A stretch of DNA of 64,000 nt from Thermoanaerobacterium saccharolyticum (GCF_000747665.1 NZ_BBKT01000017.1:1-64000); one strand, 5' to 3'. Positions 35,428 to 46,440 are shown, counted from the first letter of the stretch. Numbers and translations are program-made. Notes: generated by a model from the sequence alone, not told the origin.

Positions 35428-35450
35428 AGAACCAGGATTGCCCTGGTTCT
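35428..35450 (-). promoter_or_regulatory. Stem-loop between dnaK and dnaJ
   Basis: AGAACCAGG and CCTGGTTCT form a perfect 9-bp stem with a 5-base loop directly at the dnaK stop. No T run follows, so it is more likely an mRNA stability or processing hairpin that sets the DnaK:DnaJ ratio than a full terminator. Confidence 0.5.
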
Positions 35451-37291
35451 TATTTATTATCTTTGTTGTCATCTTCCATCCTATAGTCTGCTTCATATAC
35501 ATTCTCTTTATTAGATGTTCCATCACTGCCGCTATAGCTATTTGCCTGACCCGCACCGCCTGCTTGCTGATATATGCGTGAAGATACATTGTAAAATGCT
35601 TGTGACAATTTTTCTGATGCACTTTTTATAGTGTTAATATCACTGCCTTCAAGAGCTTTTCTTACATTTTGTATCTCTTTATTTATATCATCTTTTTCTT
35701 GCTGTGTCATCTTGTCTGCTAAATCTTTCATAGTCTTTTCAGCTTGATATATCAATGAATCTGCGTTGTTTCTTACTTCTATCTCTTCTTTTCTCCTTCT
35801 GTCTTCTTCTTCGTGCTGTTTTGCCTCATTCATCATTCTGTTTATCTCTTCTTCGCTTAAATTGGAAGAAGACGTGATTGTTATGTTCTGAGATTTTCCT
35901 GTACCTAAATCTTTTGCAGAAACATGGACAATGCCATTAGCATCAATGTCAAATGTAACCTCTATTTGAGGCACTCCTCTTGGAGCAGGTGGAATCCCAG
36001 TCAGGGTAAATCTTCCAAGAGTTTTATTGTCACGAGCCATTGGTCTTTCACCTTGCAGAACGTGTATCTCTACAGATGTCTGCCCATCCGCAGCAGTGGA
36101 GAAGATCTGGCTCTTCTTTGTAGGAATCGTAGTATTCCTTTCTATTAATTTTGTAAACACACCACCCAGCGTTTCAATGCCAAGTGAAAGCGGTGTGACA
36201 TCCAATAGTAAGACGTCTTTAACTTCGCCTCCTAATACACCACCTTGAATTGCAGCTCCGATTGCAACACATTCATCTGGATTTATGCCTTTGTGCGGTT
36301 CTTTGCCCATTATCCTTTTTACTGTCTCTTGAACGAATGGTATTCTCGTCGAACCGCCGACTAATATCACTTTATCAATGTCTGCAGGACTAAGCTTTGC
36401 ATCGCTTAATGCACGATTTACTGGTTCAACAGTAGATTGCACCAAATCATTAATAAGCTCCTCAAATTTTGCTCTTGTAAGATTTACATCTATGTGCTTA
36501 GGACCTGTAGCATCAGCAGTTATAAAAGGCAAGTTTATGTTAGCTGTCATAGCAGAAGAAAGTTCTATCTTCGCCTTTTCTGCTGCATCTTTAAGCCTCT
36601 GCATTGCCATCTTGTCGTTTCTCAGATCAATTCCATACTCTTTTTTGAAGTTATCTGCTAGCCAATCCATAATCCTCTGATCAAAATCATCACCACCTAA
36701 GTGGTTATTACCACTTGTGGCCAATACTTCAAATACTCCATCGCCTATCTCAAGTATAGATACATCGAATGTACCACCACCTAAATCGTACACCATTATC
36801 TTCTGATTGCCTTGCTTATCAAGCCCATAGGCCAATGAAGCCGCAGTAGGCTCATTTATAATCCTCTTTACATCAAGTCCTGCTATCCTACCTGCATCTT
36901 TGGTTGCCTGTCTTTGGCTGTCATTAAAATACGCAGGAACTGTTATTACAGCCTCTGTAACCTTCTCTCCTAAGTACGCTTCAGCATCAGCTTTTAATTT
37001 CTGCAGTATCATTGCTGAAATCTCTTGCGGTGTATAACTTTTTCCATCGATAGTTACTTTGTAGTCAGAACCCATATGTCTTTTTATAGACATAACTGTC
37101 CTTTCAGGGTTTGTAATAGCCTGTCTTTTTGCAACTTGGCCTACTAATCTTTCACCTTCTTTTGTAAACGCCACAACAGATGGAGTTGTCCTGGCCCCCT
37201 CTGAATTTGGTATGACTACCGGCTGTCCTCCTTCCATAACAGCTACGCACGAAAAAGTTGTGCCAAGATCAATTCCTATAATTTTTCCCAT
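35450..37291 (-). CDS. dnaK: Chaperone protein DnaK (Hsp70)
   Basis: ATP-dependent chaperone. The 613-residue chain has the ATPase domain start [20 protein letters not shown], the [20 protein letters not shown] phosphate-binding loop and [20 protein letters not shown], followed by the substrate-binding domain ([20 protein letters not shown]) and a lid with a Gly/Ser/Asn tail. The GrpE-sensing loop is the short Gram-positive type. It belongs to the hrcA-grpE-dnaK-dnaJ operon under CIRCE control. Confidence 0.98.
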   Translation of the reverse strand: MGKIIGIDLGTTFSCVAVMEGGQPVVIPNSEGARTTPSVVAFTKEGERLVGQVAKRQAITNPERTVMSIKRHMGSDYKVTIDGKSYTPQEISAMILQKLKADAEAYLGEKVTEAVITVPAYFNDSQRQATKDAGRIAGLDVKRIINEPTAASLAYGLDKQGNQKIMVYDLGGGTFDVSILEIGDGVFEVLATSGNNHLGGDDFDQRIMDWLADNFKKEYGIDLRNDKMAMQRLKDAAEKAKIELSSAMTANINLPFITADATGPKHIDVNLTRAKFEELINDLVQSTVEPVNRALSDAKLSPADIDKVILVGGSTRIPFVQETVKRIMGKEPHKGINPDECVAIGAAIQGGVLGGEVKDVLLLDVTPLSLGIETLGGVFTKLIERNTTIPTKKSQIFSTAADGQTSVEIHVLQGERPMARDNKTLGRFTLTGIPPAPRGVPQIEVTFDIDANGIVHVSAKDLGTGKSQNITITSSSNLSEEEINRMMNEAKQHEEEDRRRKEEIEVRNNADSLIYQAEKTMKDLADKMTQQEKDDINKEIQNVRKALEGSDINTIKSASEKLSQAFYNVSSRIYQQAGGAGQANSYSGSDGTSNKENVYEADYRMEDDNKDNK

Positions 37292-37316
37292 AATCTACTC
37301 CTCCTATTCCTATACT

Positions 37317-37937
37317 TTATTTTGCTACCTTGACCATACTCGGTCTTATTACTTTATTATTAAACATATATCCCTTTTGAAAAACTTCAATTATCTCATT
37401 TCCCTTCTTATCCTCTACCTCTTCCTGCATAACAGCATGATGTTTGTATGGATCAAATATTTGGCCTAAAGCCTCTATCTCTTTAACACCCAGTTTTTCC
37501 AAAATACCTTTAAACTGCCTGTATATTAAATTGACACCTTCTTTAAAAGAAGCTATTTCCTCATTATCGCCGTGAGATGCTTCAAGAGCTCTCTCAAAAT
37601 TATCTATAACTGGCAGTATGTCTAAGATTACTTGTTCTTTGCCATACTCAATGAGATCAGCTTTTTCTTTTTCTGTCCTTTTTCTGTAATTTTCAAATTC
37701 TGCTTTCAGCCTTTGAGCCATCTCTAAGTATTCATTCGCTTCGTCTTCTTTCTGCTTAAGCTTATTTTTCAATTCTTCAATTTCTCCTTCATAATTTTTT
37801 TCTTCACTCTGATCAAAATTTTCTGTACCGATGCTGCCTTCACTGTCATCTTGAAGTCGGTTAGCATCAGATACATTGTCTTTTAAATCTTCGTCTAAAT
37901 TGTTTTTGCTTTCCATTGTATCTTTTTCTCTATCCAA
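37317..37937 (-). CDS. grpE: Nucleotide exchange factor GrpE
   Basis: Releases ADP from DnaK. About 206 residues with an acidic, disordered N-terminus, a long coiled coil (EEIEELKNKLKQKEDEANEY-like, about 55-100) and the C-terminal beta domain with HHAVMQEEVEDKKGNEIIEV and FQKGYMFNNKVIRPSMVKVA. The start is uncertain: I favour a TTG at 37935-37937, six bases after AGAGGTG. A GTG at 37944-37946 overlapping the hrcA stop and an ATG further in are alternatives. Confidence 0.95.
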   Translation of the reverse strand: MDREKDTMESKNNLDEDLKDNVSDANRLQDDSEGSIGTENFDQSEEKNYEGEIEELKNKLKQKEDEANEYLEMAQRLKAEFENYRKRTEKEKADLIEYGKEQVILDILPVIDNFERALEASHGDNEEIASFKEGVNLIYRQFKGILEKLGVKEIEALGQIFDPYKHHAVMQEEVEDKKGNEIIEVFQKGYMFNNKVIRPSMVKVAK

Positions 37938-37942
37938 TTGAT

Positions 37943-38977
37943 TCACCTCTTATTTTCTTGATATATATATGATAAAACTTTTGACAATTCATTTGACATC
38001 GTATTTATTTCATTTATAAGCCTTTTGTAATTCATCCTTGTAGGTCCAATAATGCCAAAAGTCCCAACAACCTCACCGTTTATCTTATACGTAGATTTGA
38101 TTATGCTTAAATCCCACATCTCTTCAAACTTGCTTTCACTTCCAATAGTAACATCGATGGAATCATCTAAAGGCTCCAGCACTGTATTCATAATGTCTTT
38201 ATTATCAATCAAATCAAAAAACATCTTGGCTTTTAAGAGATCCTTGTACTCAGGAAAGTTGAGAATATTTGAAATGCCTTCCGAATACAAGTCTGTTTCA
38301 TCCATCTGCTTTAAGCCATTTATAATCGTATCTGTAATCTTGTCTATGATACCGATAGCACTGCCAGACTCTCTTTTAATCTCATCTCTCAATGTCTGAT
38401 CCATTTCTCTTTTTCTTTTTCCTATCATTTTATTGTTGATTAGGTTATTTAAAAACTCAAACAAATTATTATCAATATTGTCCTTCAAGCTTATTAAATA
38501 GTTTTTCATGATGCCTGATTCTGTCATTACAAGAAGTATCAATTTATTTGCATCAACAGGCAATATCTGTATTCTCTTAATCGTGTTTTCATCAATTCGA
38601 GGCATTTTAACCACTATAGTGTGGTTGGTAATGCTAGATAATAGCCTAGCATATTTCTTCACTATATCATCTATCTCAGCAAATACTTCATCAATGGTTT
38701 CTACTTCATCGTCGCGACTCTCATTTAAATAGTGCTCTAATATATTATCAACATAAAATCTATATCCTTTATCAGATGGTATTCTGCCTGCAGACGTATG
38801 AGGTTGTTCAAGGTACCCCATCTCTTCAAGGTCAGCCATCTCATTTCTGATTGTTGCCGAACTTACACCAAGGTTATAACGCTTTGCAATTGTCCGAGAT
38901 CCAATTGGTTCTGCCGTCAAAATATAGTCATTAATCACAGCTTCTAAAATCTTTTTCTTCCTATCATCTAACGGCAT
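37943..38977 (-). CDS. hrcA: Heat-inducible transcription repressor HrcA
   Basis: Repressor that binds CIRCE and controls its own operon. About 345 residues: the N-terminal winged helix DDRKKKILEAVINDYILTAE, PIGSRTIAKRYNLGVSSATI and RNEMADLEEMGYLEQPHTSA, then the C-terminal domain with GRIPSDKGYRFYVD. I start at the ATG at 38975-38977 because the open frame further upstream runs through the CIRCE operator and cannot be protein. GGGGTGGTG precedes it. Confidence 0.96.
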   Translation of the reverse strand: MPLDDRKKKILEAVINDYILTAEPIGSRTIAKRYNLGVSSATIRNEMADLEEMGYLEQPHTSAGRIPSDKGYRFYVDNILEHYLNESRDDEVETIDEVFAEIDDIVKKYARLLSSITNHTIVVKMPRIDENTIKRIQILPVDANKLILLVMTESGIMKNYLISLKDNIDNNLFEFLNNLINNKMIGKRKREMDQTLRDEIKRESGSAIGIIDKITDTIINGLKQMDETDLYSEGISNILNFPEYKDLLKAKMFFDLIDNKDIMNTVLEPLDDSIDVTIGSESKFEEMWDLSIIKSTYKINGEVVGTFGIIGPTRMNYKRLINEINTMSNELSKVLSYIYQENKR

Positions 38978-39000
38978 ATTCACCACCCCAAATTCTATTA

Positions 39001-39027
39001 TTAGCACTCTTAGCTTGAGAGTGCTAA
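39001..39027 (-). promoter_or_regulatory. CIRCE operator (HrcA binding site)
   Basis: TTAGCACTC-N9-GAGTGCTAA, a perfect 9-bp inverted repeat identical to the CIRCE consensus. It lies just downstream of the likely transcription start and 23 bases before hrcA. Confidence 0.98.
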
Positions 39028-39037
39028 TCACGATTTA

Positions 39038-39066
39038 AAAATACCACTATTGTGGATATTTGTCAA
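39038..39066 (-). promoter_or_regulatory. Sigma-A promoter of the hrcA operon
   Basis: On the minus strand TTGACA (39061-39066), a 17-base spacer, TATTTT (39038-39043). The start site would fall around 39030, so bound HrcA would cover it. Confidence 0.75.
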
Positions 39067-39070
39067 TACT

Positions 39071-40201
39071 TTAAAACAAAAAATCCTCAAACACATTATT
39101 GGACACATCTACTCCTTTATGGGTTAATTTAAGAATATCTCCTTCTTTAGTTAAAAGGCCTAATCCTATATTTTTATAAATGGCATCTTTAAATACAGAA
39201 AACATGCTTTCCCCAAAACGCTCTTTAAAATCTTTATCATTTACTCCATCCATCATTCTAAGGCCTAAAAACATAAACTCAGACATTTGATCCTCTAAAG
39301 ACAATTCATCAACATCGTCAACAGCATGTCCATCATTATTAATCATTTCTATGTACTTTTTAATATTTTTTATATTTCCAAATCGCTTATTTCCTACAAA
39401 CGAATATGCACCTGGTCCAAACCCTAAATAATGTAAATCCATCCAATACAGCTTGTTGTGTCGGCATTCATAGCCAGGCAACGCGTAATTCGATATTTCG
39501 TAATGTCTGTATCCAATATCCTCTAAAAACTCTGCACCATAGTGAAACATCATCAATTCGTATTCATCATCAGCAAGCTTAACTTCATTTCTCTCATACA
39601 TATCGTAAAGCGGCGTTCCTTTTTCTAATATAAGTCCATAACAAGAAATGTGTGATGGCTTTAATGCAATTACGTTTGTCAATGTTTCTTTAAAATTCTC
39701 AAAAGTCTGATTTGGCAGTGCATACATTATATCTATGTTTATGTTGTCAAAATATTTAGATGCTATACTATAATTTTCAATAAAATTACTCACTGTATGT
39801 ATTCTACCGATAGCTTTTAATAAATCGTTTTGCCAAGACTGCAAGCCTATGCTTATTCTATTTACACCTGCTTTTTTATATGACTTAAGCTTTTCTTCAT
39901 CTATTAAGCCAGGATTTAATTCAATTGTAATCTCTACGTCTTTACTTATATTGTAATTCTCATAAATTTCACACAATATTTCTTCGATGTATATAGGAGG
40001 CAAGACATTTGGCGTACCTCCTCCTATATACACAGAAGTGCATATATCTTTAAGCTCCTCTTTTCTCGTTTTAATTTCCTTTATTATTGCTTTTTTAAAC
40101 GAAAAAAAGCTATCTTCCATGTTTGCATATGAATTAAAATCACAATAATAACATTTCCTCTTGCAAAAAGGAATGTGAATGTATATACCCGATCTAATCA
40201 T
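39071..40201 (-). CDS. hemW: Radical SAM heme chaperone HemW
   Basis: HemN-like radical SAM protein; HemW members carry heme rather than oxidise coproporphyrinogen. About 376 residues: [20 protein letters not shown] gives the C-x3-C-x2-C cluster motif with Phe after the third Cys+1, where true HemN has a further Cys. Then [32 protein letters not shown] and [10 protein letters not shown] follow. It overlaps the lepA end. I place the start at the ATG at 40199-40201; others lie 3 and 4 codons upstream, and no clear ribosome binding site decides. Confidence 0.93.
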   Translation of the reverse strand: MIRSGIYIHIPFCKRKCYYCDFNSYANMEDSFFSFKKAIIKEIKTRKEELKDICTSVYIGGGTPNVLPPIYIEEILCEIYENYNISKDVEITIELNPGLIDEEKLKSYKKAGVNRISIGLQSWQNDLLKAIGRIHTVSNFIENYSIASKYFDNINIDIMYALPNQTFENFKETLTNVIALKPSHISCYGLILEKGTPLYDMYERNEVKLADDEYELMMFHYGAEFLEDIGYRHYEISNYALPGYECRHNKLYWMDLHYLGFGPGAYSFVGNKRFGNIKNIKKYIEMINNDGHAVDDVDELSLEDQMSEFMFLGLRMMDGVNDKDFKERFGESMFSVFKDAIYKNIGLGLLTKEGDILKLTHKGVDVSNNVFEDFLF

Positions 40202-42011
40202 TGTCATCATCAAGCTTTAAGATTGACATAAAAGCCTCTTGTGGAATTTCCACTTTCCCTATTTGCCTCATTCTCTTTTTGCCTTCTTTTTGCTTTTCTA
40301 ATAATTTTTTCTTTCGCGTAACATCTCCGCCGTAGCACTTTGCCAAAACATTTTTTCTCAATGCTTTGACAGTCTCCCTTGCTATTATCTTTGAACCTAT
40401 AGCAGCTTGAATAGGAATCTCAAAAAGATGGCGAGGTATATTTTCTTTTAACCTTTCTGTCATCTTTCTGGCTCTTTCATAAGCCTTATCTTTATGGACT
40501 ATCATAGACAAAGCGTCCACTATCTCACCATTTATAAGTATATCCAATTTCACAAGTTCTGATGTCTTATAGCCTTTTAACTCATAATCTAATGAAGCAT
40601 ATCCTTTTGTTCTCGATTTTAAAGCATCAAAAAAGTCATATATTATTTCATTCAATGGAATGTCATACTTAATAAGCACTCTGGTAGGCTCAAGGTAATC
40701 CATTCCTTGATAAACGCCCCTTCTGTCTTGACAAAGCTCCATGACAGGTCCCACGTACTCTGTAGGAGACATTATTGTGGCAGTTATTATAGGTTCTTCT
40801 ATATGATCGATCAACGTCGGTTCCGGTAAATTTGCTGGATTATCAAGTTCAATTACTTCTCCGTTTGTCTTGTAGACTTTATAGATAACACCCGGTGCCG
40901 TAGTCACCAGATTCAGATTATATTCCCTCTCCAGCCTCTCCTGTATTATGTCCATATGTAAAAGGCCTAAAAAGCCACATCTAAAGCCAAACCCAAGAGC
41001 TGCAGATGTATCCGGCTCAAACGTCAATGACGCATCGTTTAATTGCAGCTTCATAAGAGCATCTTTCAGATTTTCATAATCTTCACCTTCCGCTGGATAT
41101 ATCCCGCAGAAAACCATTGGAGTGACTTTTTTGTACCCAGGCAAAGGTTCAGATGCCGGAAATTCTGCATTTGTTATGGTATCTCCCACGCGAGTATCAC
41201 TGACATTTTTTATGCTGGCAGCAACATAACCAACATCACCGGCTGTGAGAAAATCTACCGGACTTAGATTAGGCCTAAATATGCCTACTTCCATCACTTC
41301 AAATTCTTTGCCGGTCGACATCATCTTTATCTTATCACCTTGCTTTAATGTGCCGTCAAAAACCCTTATGAAACTTATAGCACCTTTATAGTTGTCGTAA
41401 AACGAATCAAATATCAATGCTTTAAGCGGTTTTTCTTGGTCTCCTGATGGTGGCGGTATTCTCTTTACTATTGCTTCCAAAACATCTTCAATGCCTATGC
41501 CTTCTTTCGCAGATATAAGCAAAGAATCTTCAGCATCGATGCCTATAACGTCCTCGATCTCCTTTTTTACAAAATCAGGATCCGCAGATGGAAGATCTAT
41601 CTTGTTTATGACAGGCACAATCTCAAGATCGTGCTCTAATGCCAGATACAAGTTTGCCAGCGTTTGAGCTTCTATTCCTTGCGTTGCATCAACAACCAGC
41701 AAAGCACCTTCACATGCCGCAATACTCCTCGAAACTTCATACGTAAAGTCAACATGTCCAGGAGTATCTATAAGATTCAATTCATACTCTTCTCCATCGT
41801 TTGCTTTGTATATGAGGCGAACTGGCTGAAGCTTTATGGTTATGCCTCTTTCCCTCTCCAAGTCCATGCTGTCTAAAACTTGCTCTTCCATTTCCCTTTC
41901 CGTCAATACTCCAGTCTTCTCAATCAATCTATCTGCCAGAGTAGATTTACCATGGTCTATATGGGCTATAATGCAAAAATTCCTCTTGTTTTCCTTTCTA
42001 ACTTTAGACAT
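40194..42011 (-). CDS. lepA: Elongation factor 4 (LepA)
   Basis: Ribosome-dependent GTPase involved in translation initiation and back-translocation. It has 605 residues with G1 [16 protein letters not shown], switch [11 protein letters not shown]3 [21 protein letters not shown]4 [11 protein letters not shown] and the LepA-specific C-terminal domain ([40 protein letters not shown]). It begins after AAGGAGG. hemW follows on the same strand, as in most Firmicutes. Confidence 0.98.
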   Translation of the reverse strand: MSKVRKENKRNFCIIAHIDHGKSTLADRLIEKTGVLTEREMEEQVLDSMDLERERGITIKLQPVRLIYKANDGEEYELNLIDTPGHVDFTYEVSRSIAACEGALLVVDATQGIEAQTLANLYLALEHDLEIVPVINKIDLPSADPDFVKKEIEDVIGIDAEDSLLISAKEGIGIEDVLEAIVKRIPPPSGDQEKPLKALIFDSFYDNYKGAISFIRVFDGTLKQGDKIKMMSTGKEFEVMEVGIFRPNLSPVDFLTAGDVGYVAASIKNVSDTRVGDTITNAEFPASEPLPGYKKVTPMVFCGIYPAEGEDYENLKDALMKLQLNDASLTFEPDTSAALGFGFRCGFLGLLHMDIIQERLEREYNLNLVTTAPGVIYKVYKTNGEVIELDNPANLPEPTLIDHIEEPIITATIMSPTEYVGPVMELCQDRRGVYQGMDYLEPTRVLIKYDIPLNEIIYDFFDALKSRTKGYASLDYELKGYKTSELVKLDILINGEIVDALSMIVHKDKAYERARKMTERLKENIPRHLFEIPIQAAIGSKIIARETVKALRKNVLAKCYGGDVTRKKKLLEKQKEGKKRMRQIGKVEIPQEAFMSILKLDDDND

Positions 42012-42053
42012 TTCAAACCTCCTTCACATATATTAATATTATAGCATAAAAAA

Positions 42054-42314
42054 TCACTTGTACAGAGATTTGAAAAGACCATTAACGCCTTTTAATGGCA
42101 CATGGCTATGCTGTCCCAAAAAAGTTATGTTGAGAAAATCTTTGCTTATAGCAACCTTAAATATGCTTTGACTTGCAATGCCTGTTGTTAAATCATTAAA
42201 CGTGTAATCTACTTGAAATATGCATAACGTGATAAAAATTATGTAAATCGATATGAATAAGTATAACATTCTCAGTTTTCTAAGCCTTTCTTTTTTCTCT
42301 TTTACCCTGCTCAA
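42054..42314 (-). CDS. Small single-pass membrane protein, unknown
   Basis: About 86 residues: a basic coiled stretch (SRVKEKKERLRKLRM), one TM segment (LYLFISIYIIFITLCIF) and an extracytoplasmic tail ending GVNGLFKSLYK. No family recognised. I start at a TTG (42312-42314) because AGGAGG lies 9 bases upstream, within the end of the glycosyltransferase gene; the stop of that gene is 4 bases before it, so they are coupled. Confidence 0.6.
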   Translation of the reverse strand: MSRVKEKKERLRKLRMLYLFISIYIIFITLCIFQVDYTFNDLTTGIASQSIFKVAISKDFLNITFLGQHSHVPLKGVNGLFKSLYK

Positions 42315-42318
42315 ACTT

Positions 42319-43441
42319 TCATTTCCTCCTAAGTTCATCGTACAAAAGCTCCAATTCATTTATCATTTTTTCTCTTGAAAAATTGCTTAAAATATATTCT
42401 TTGCCTTTTTTTGAAAATTTATTTCTCAAATCTTCATTTAACGCAAGAATTTCAATGGCATTGGCCAAATCATTAGGAGCTTCCGAGTTTACAATGATTC
42501 CATTTTCATCATTTCTAACTATTTCAGGTATCCCTCCAACATCTGTAGCAATGACAGGTACACCTAACGCCATAGCCTCAGCAACCGATATGCCAAAGCC
42601 TTCGCTGTGAGACGGCAATACAAAGATATCTATACTGCTTAAAAAAATTGAATATATCTTCTATAAACCCCAAAAATTCCACATTATCAAGTTTTAAATC
42701 TCGAACCATATCTTTAAGATGTTCCTTATAAGGTCCATCACCTGCTATAAAGACAAATGCTTTAACTTTTCCTTTGAGTATGTTCAATGCTTCAATTAGA
42801 TCTTGAACACCTTTTGACGGTATAAGCCTCGCAACACAACCAATTATAAGTGTATCTGAAGCTATGCCGTATTTTTCTCTCAATTTCAAAGGCTCTTTAA
42901 TGATTTGTGGCACATCAATGCAGTTGTACACTACACGCACTTTATCAGGCGGCATGTTTTCTTCGTCTGCAACAGCTTTTTTAAGGGCGTAAGACACTGC
43001 AATTACTGCATCTGTCTTTTTATTTAAGCGTTTATTGATAGTCAGATAAAAATACTTTTTTACCTTGTTCATGTTATTGTAATTAGGAAAATTGTGCACT
43101 GTCACAACGATCTTTAAATTGTATCCAAGTGAAGCCAGCCTTCCAACTAAGGACGCTTTTGCACCATGAAAATGGATGATATGTGGTTTGAAATCATCTA
43201 TAATGGCTCTAAGCTCCTTTAACGCAGCAAAATCCTTTTTAAAATTTATTCCATCACAAATATTAACACTGTAAACAGATACACCATCTTTTATCAAGTC
43301 ATCCATTGTTTTTTTATCAAAAGAGCAGCCAACGGCTAATTGATACTTGTCTTTATCAAGTCCATTAAGAAGCGACAACAGATGCTTCTTCATACCGCCT
43401 TCTGCTTCCCTTACAACATGCAAAACCCTTGTTTTTTCCAA
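42319..43441 (-). CDS. GT4-family glycosyltransferase (frameshifted in this sequence)
   Basis: Retaining glycosyltransferase of the GT-B fold. The N-terminal half has VLHVVREAEGGMKKHLLSLL and HIIHFHGAKASLVGRLASLG. The C-terminal half has LIIGCVARLIPSKGVQDLIE and AFVFIAGDGPYKEHLKDMVR, then the sugar-nucleotide motif SHSEGFGISVAEAMALGVPV (E-x7-E). The two halves lie in different frames. Removing one T from the T7 run at 42641-42647 joins VEFLGFIEDIFNFL-SSIDIFVLPSHSEGFG into a normal 373-residue enzyme. The acceptor is unknown. It follows the phosphatase-like membrane protein by 6 bases, suggesting joint work on a cell-surface glycan. Confidence 0.82.
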
Positions 43442-43447
43442 TCTATT

Positions 43448-45640
43448 TCACTCCTTTATAATTTTATTTTCATCAATGATAATGTCAATAAGCATCGGCG
43501 CAGCATAAACCATTGTCGTAGCCGCCGCAACAACACCTGAATCGTTAAAAGCTAAAGCAAAAATACTTCCTATTATGGTGGATAAAAAGCTTATGTATAC
43601 AAATTTTCGCTCATTAAAAATCCTCTTTAAAGCGCCAACTGGTTTATAAAAAAGTATGAAAAGCACAAACACCAACGTAACTAAAACCCTGCTCCAAACG
43701 GAATACTTAAAAAGCTTCAAATTCATGCTAATCTTTCTTGCAAATATCTGAATAAGCGGGTAAAGCCCATCATTTTTCACTAAATTAAAGGTCTGCCCTA
43801 TATGTGTTTGCTCTGACACAGGTCTTAAAGAGTCAACATAAAACAGCAAAAATAATAATGCAACTATGCTTCCACCTACAAACAAAATATTTTTAATGTT
43901 AAGTTTTTTGCCAAATAAGTAAATAGACGCAACTGAAAATGCTGCAAATGCGGCTATACCACCGCCTACATTCGTCCCTAAAGACGGCGATGCTATAAAG
44001 TATAAGACGATAATGTAAATCAGTATATTTGCAAATATTAGATACTTTTTGTCAATATTCCCAAATATCTCAAACGATAAAAGCGCAAAGCACAGTACGG
44101 CTCCTATGAAAATCCCCATGTATTCATTCCCAATTCCATAGAATCTGGCACCTGCGATTACATCGTAACTTAAAAATGAATTTTTCAAAAGATTATATCC
44201 TGTAAGCATGTCCAGCATCAATATGGCAGCAGTGAATGCTGCAATTAAAAAGTATCTAAAACTACTTTTTTTAACTAATTTGTACGCAGCTAATGTAAAA
44301 ACTGTTGAAACAGCAACAATGCCTAAAACGCTGTTTACGATATTTGCATAATCAAATAGAGGCAAAAGCAAGAAACTTATAGGCATAATCGGTATCAAAA
44401 GCAAAAAAGGCTTCACCAAAATAGAGTATTTTTTGAAAAACAGCAGCATCACCAAAGATAAAATCAGTATAAATATCTGCAGCATCACGTAAGTTTTTAA
44501 AAAATACGGCCTATACGTATAGTTAAATGTAAGCTGCTTTTCTAAATTTTCAAGCTTCATTAAATCTCCATTGACATCTGATGAATACAAATTGTGTCCA
44601 GTTACAAAGGCAGGCACATCTAAGCCAAAATACGTCAATATTGTTGGAAGCAAGTCTGTGTTTGTTACAATACCTGTCCTTTTCGTCGTATCCGATGTTA
44701 TAAGCTTACCTTTTGAAATGCCATTTCCATACATTACAACAGGCGTCAAAAAATCATTTTGACCCATTTTTTGAGAAGGCGGCAAAGGAGTGACAATCAT
44801 AAAAAGGGTATTACCACTATCAGTAAGCAAAACTTTTCCAATGAATTCATCAGCATTCTTTAGTGCTTTTTCTTTGTTCTCCCTATTTATTTTATCTAAT
44901 CCGCTATTTTGGTAATCATTTGCTCTTGCAGTATCGCCTAAATCAAATATTGCCAGAGTCACATTATCTTTAACACTCATATACTCTTTGTACATTGTAT
45001 CATAATCTGTCGATATGCCATAAGGCATCAAAGGATCCTTTTTATTCGTCATATCACTGACATCTCCATAAGGCACAATACCGCTGTAATTCATACCTAT
45101 TAAAGGAGCATATCTTTTGTAATCAACATCTGTATCTTCATTGCCAAAAACAGCTACATTAAGCCCACTATCCTTAAATTTATCCCCTAATAAGCCAGGC
45201 CTTATAATATGATTTCTTTTTGAGTTGTTTCTGATTATCTGGGCAATATCCAAATTTAAAATTTGACCTTCTGAAGGAATTTTCCCCGTATTCCTTTCAT
45301 AAATTGTAGACGCCAATTCATGGTTATATGTTTCCCATGTGTTGAAATTCAAAGAAGCACCATTAGAGCCAACAGCACGAGTACCTGTACCAAGCGTCAT
45401 AAAAACACTTTCCAAAGATCTGCCACCATCAGCATTGACAGTCATAAGGCCATAAGTACCATTGTCTATCATATTGTTAATATTCTTTAAATCACTATTT
45501 AAAAAATCATCTATAGAAACTCTATTTAATATAAATATTACGGCCCTTTTCCCATCCTCTGCAGTTTGTGCATAAGAAAAAGAAAATGTACTTAAGAAGA
45601 AAAGCAAAACTAAAAAAAATAAAACAAATTTATTTTTCAT
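43448..45640 (-). CDS. Membrane protein with alkaline-phosphatase-like extracytoplasmic domain
   Basis: About 730 residues. A signal or TM segment (KNKFVLFFLVLLFFLSTFSF) is followed by an alkaline-phosphatase-superfamily-like domain of some 370 residues: AVIFILNRVSIDDF, GLMTVNADGGRSLESVFMTL, GTGTRAVGSN, VAVFGNEDTD, AIFDLGDTARAND and GIVTNTDLLPTILTYFGLD. The second half (about 385-730) is hydrophobic with 10-12 TM segments. The usual first metal Asp is Asn here, and the D-H pair is not obvious, so activity is uncertain. The layout recalls GPI ethanolamine-phosphate transferases and some envelope enzymes, but this is analogy only. I start at the ATG at 45638-45640, preceded by GGAGGTAACG. It is upstream of the GT4 gene. 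Confidence 0.65.
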   Translation of the reverse strand: MKNKFVLFFLVLLFFLSTFSFSYAQTAEDGKRAVIFILNRVSIDDFLNSDLKNINNMIDNGTYGLMTVNADGGRSLESVFMTLGTGTRAVGSNGASLNFNTWETYNHELASTIYERNTGKIPSEGQILNLDIAQIIRNNSKRNHIIRPGLLGDKFKDSGLNVAVFGNEDTDVDYKRYAPLIGMNYSGIVPYGDVSDMTNKKDPLMPYGISTDYDTMYKEYMSVKDNVTLAIFDLGDTARANDYQNSGLDKINRENKEKALKNADEFIGKVLLTDSGNTLFMIVTPLPPSQKMGQNDFLTPVVMYGNGISKGKLITSDTTKRTGIVTNTDLLPTILTYFGLDVPAFVTGHNLYSSDVNGDLMKLENLEKQLTFNYTYRPYFLKTYVMLQIFILILSLVMLLFFKKYSILVKPFLLLIPIMPISFLLLPLFDYANIVNSVLGIVAVSTVFTLAAYKLVKKSSFRYFLIAAFTAAILMLDMLTGYNLLKNSFLSYDVIAGARFYGIGNEYMGIFIGAVLCFALLSFEIFGNIDKKYLIFANILIYIIVLYFIASPSLGTNVGGGIAAFAAFSVASIYLFGKKLNIKNILFVGGSIVALLFLLFYVDSLRPVSEQTHIGQTFNLVKNDGLYPLIQIFARKISMNLKLFKYSVWSRVLVTLVFVLFILFYKPVGALKRIFNERKFVYISFLSTIIGSIFALAFNDSGVVAAATTMVYAAPMLIDIIIDENKIIKE

Positions 45641-45741
45641 CGTTACCTCCTGAATAACAGTTTCATACATAAATTATAATTATATACAGTATAATAAGCC
45701 TCTTTTTATCTAAACATAAAACTAGATTGGGGGCATCAAAA

Positions 45742-46440
45742 TTGAATAAATCATTTAAATTCATTTGTATATATTGTACCATATCTTTGGTACTATTATC
45801 CACAATTTTACCGTTGATATTAAGAGCTAATACGGCATTTTCAGCACCGGACAATCCATTGAAAGGCAAAATCATACTGATCGATCCTGGTCATGGAGGA
45901 ATTGACGGTGGCACAAGCTCTGGAAATATACTTGAAAAAAGCATCAATTTAGAAGCATCATTAATCTTAAAAACAGAGTTGATAAATCGCGGAGCGAAAG
46001 TAATTATGACAAGAGATAAAGATACTTCCTTAGAAAATCTATGTAAAGATAATGACTACAGACATAGGCGAGATTTAAAAGCGAGAGTAAATATGATAAA
46101 CAGCAATAATATAGATGCGTATATTAGCATACACGTCAATGCTGTAAACAACGCACCATATGTAAAAGGTCCAATGGTTTTTTACTCAAATACCGATATA
46201 AACAGTAAAACATTAGCATCATATGTGCAAGATTCTTTAAATGCCATTGCTGGAACAAGCAGAAGTCCAAATGTGGCAGACTACTTTTTGTTGACAAATG
46301 CAAAAAAGTCAGGAATTTTAATCGAACTTGGCTTTATCACAAACAATGATGACAAAAATTTACTTGTTAGCAAAGACTATTTAAAGAAACTAACAACTGG
46401 TATTGTCATTGGATTAGAAAATTACTTTAAAAACAAATAA
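45742..46440 (+). CDS. cwlD: N-acetylmuramoyl-L-alanine amidase CwlD
   Basis: Zinc amidase that, with PdaA, makes muramic-delta-lactam in spore cortex. About 232 residues with an N-terminal signal anchor (FICIYCTISLVLLSTILPLI) and an Amidase_3 domain: ILIDPGHGGIDGGTSS with zinc His, ILEKSINLEASLILKTEL with zinc Glu, AYISIHVNAVNNAPYVKGPM, and the catalytic Glu in GILIELGFITNNDD. I favour the TTG at 45742-45744, about 9 bases after GGGGG; another TTG lies five codons upstream. It is one of the few plus-strand genes here and converges on spoIIP. Confidence 0.9.
   Translation: MNKSFKFICIYCTISLVLLSTILPLILRANTAFSAPDNPLKGKIILIDPGHGGIDGGTSSGNILEKSINLEASLILKTELINRGAKVIMTRDKDTSLENLCKDNDYRHRRDLKARVNMINSNNIDAYISIHVNAVNNAPYVKGPMVFYSNTDINSKTLASYVQDSLNAIAGTSRSPNVADYFLLTNAKKSGILIELGFITNNDDKNLLVSKDYLKKLTTGIVIGLENYFKNK

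Noticed and set aside
38978-39031. N-terminal extension of HrcA
   Set aside because: The open frame runs through the CIRCE operator, so it is regulatory DNA; the ATG at 38977 is the better start.
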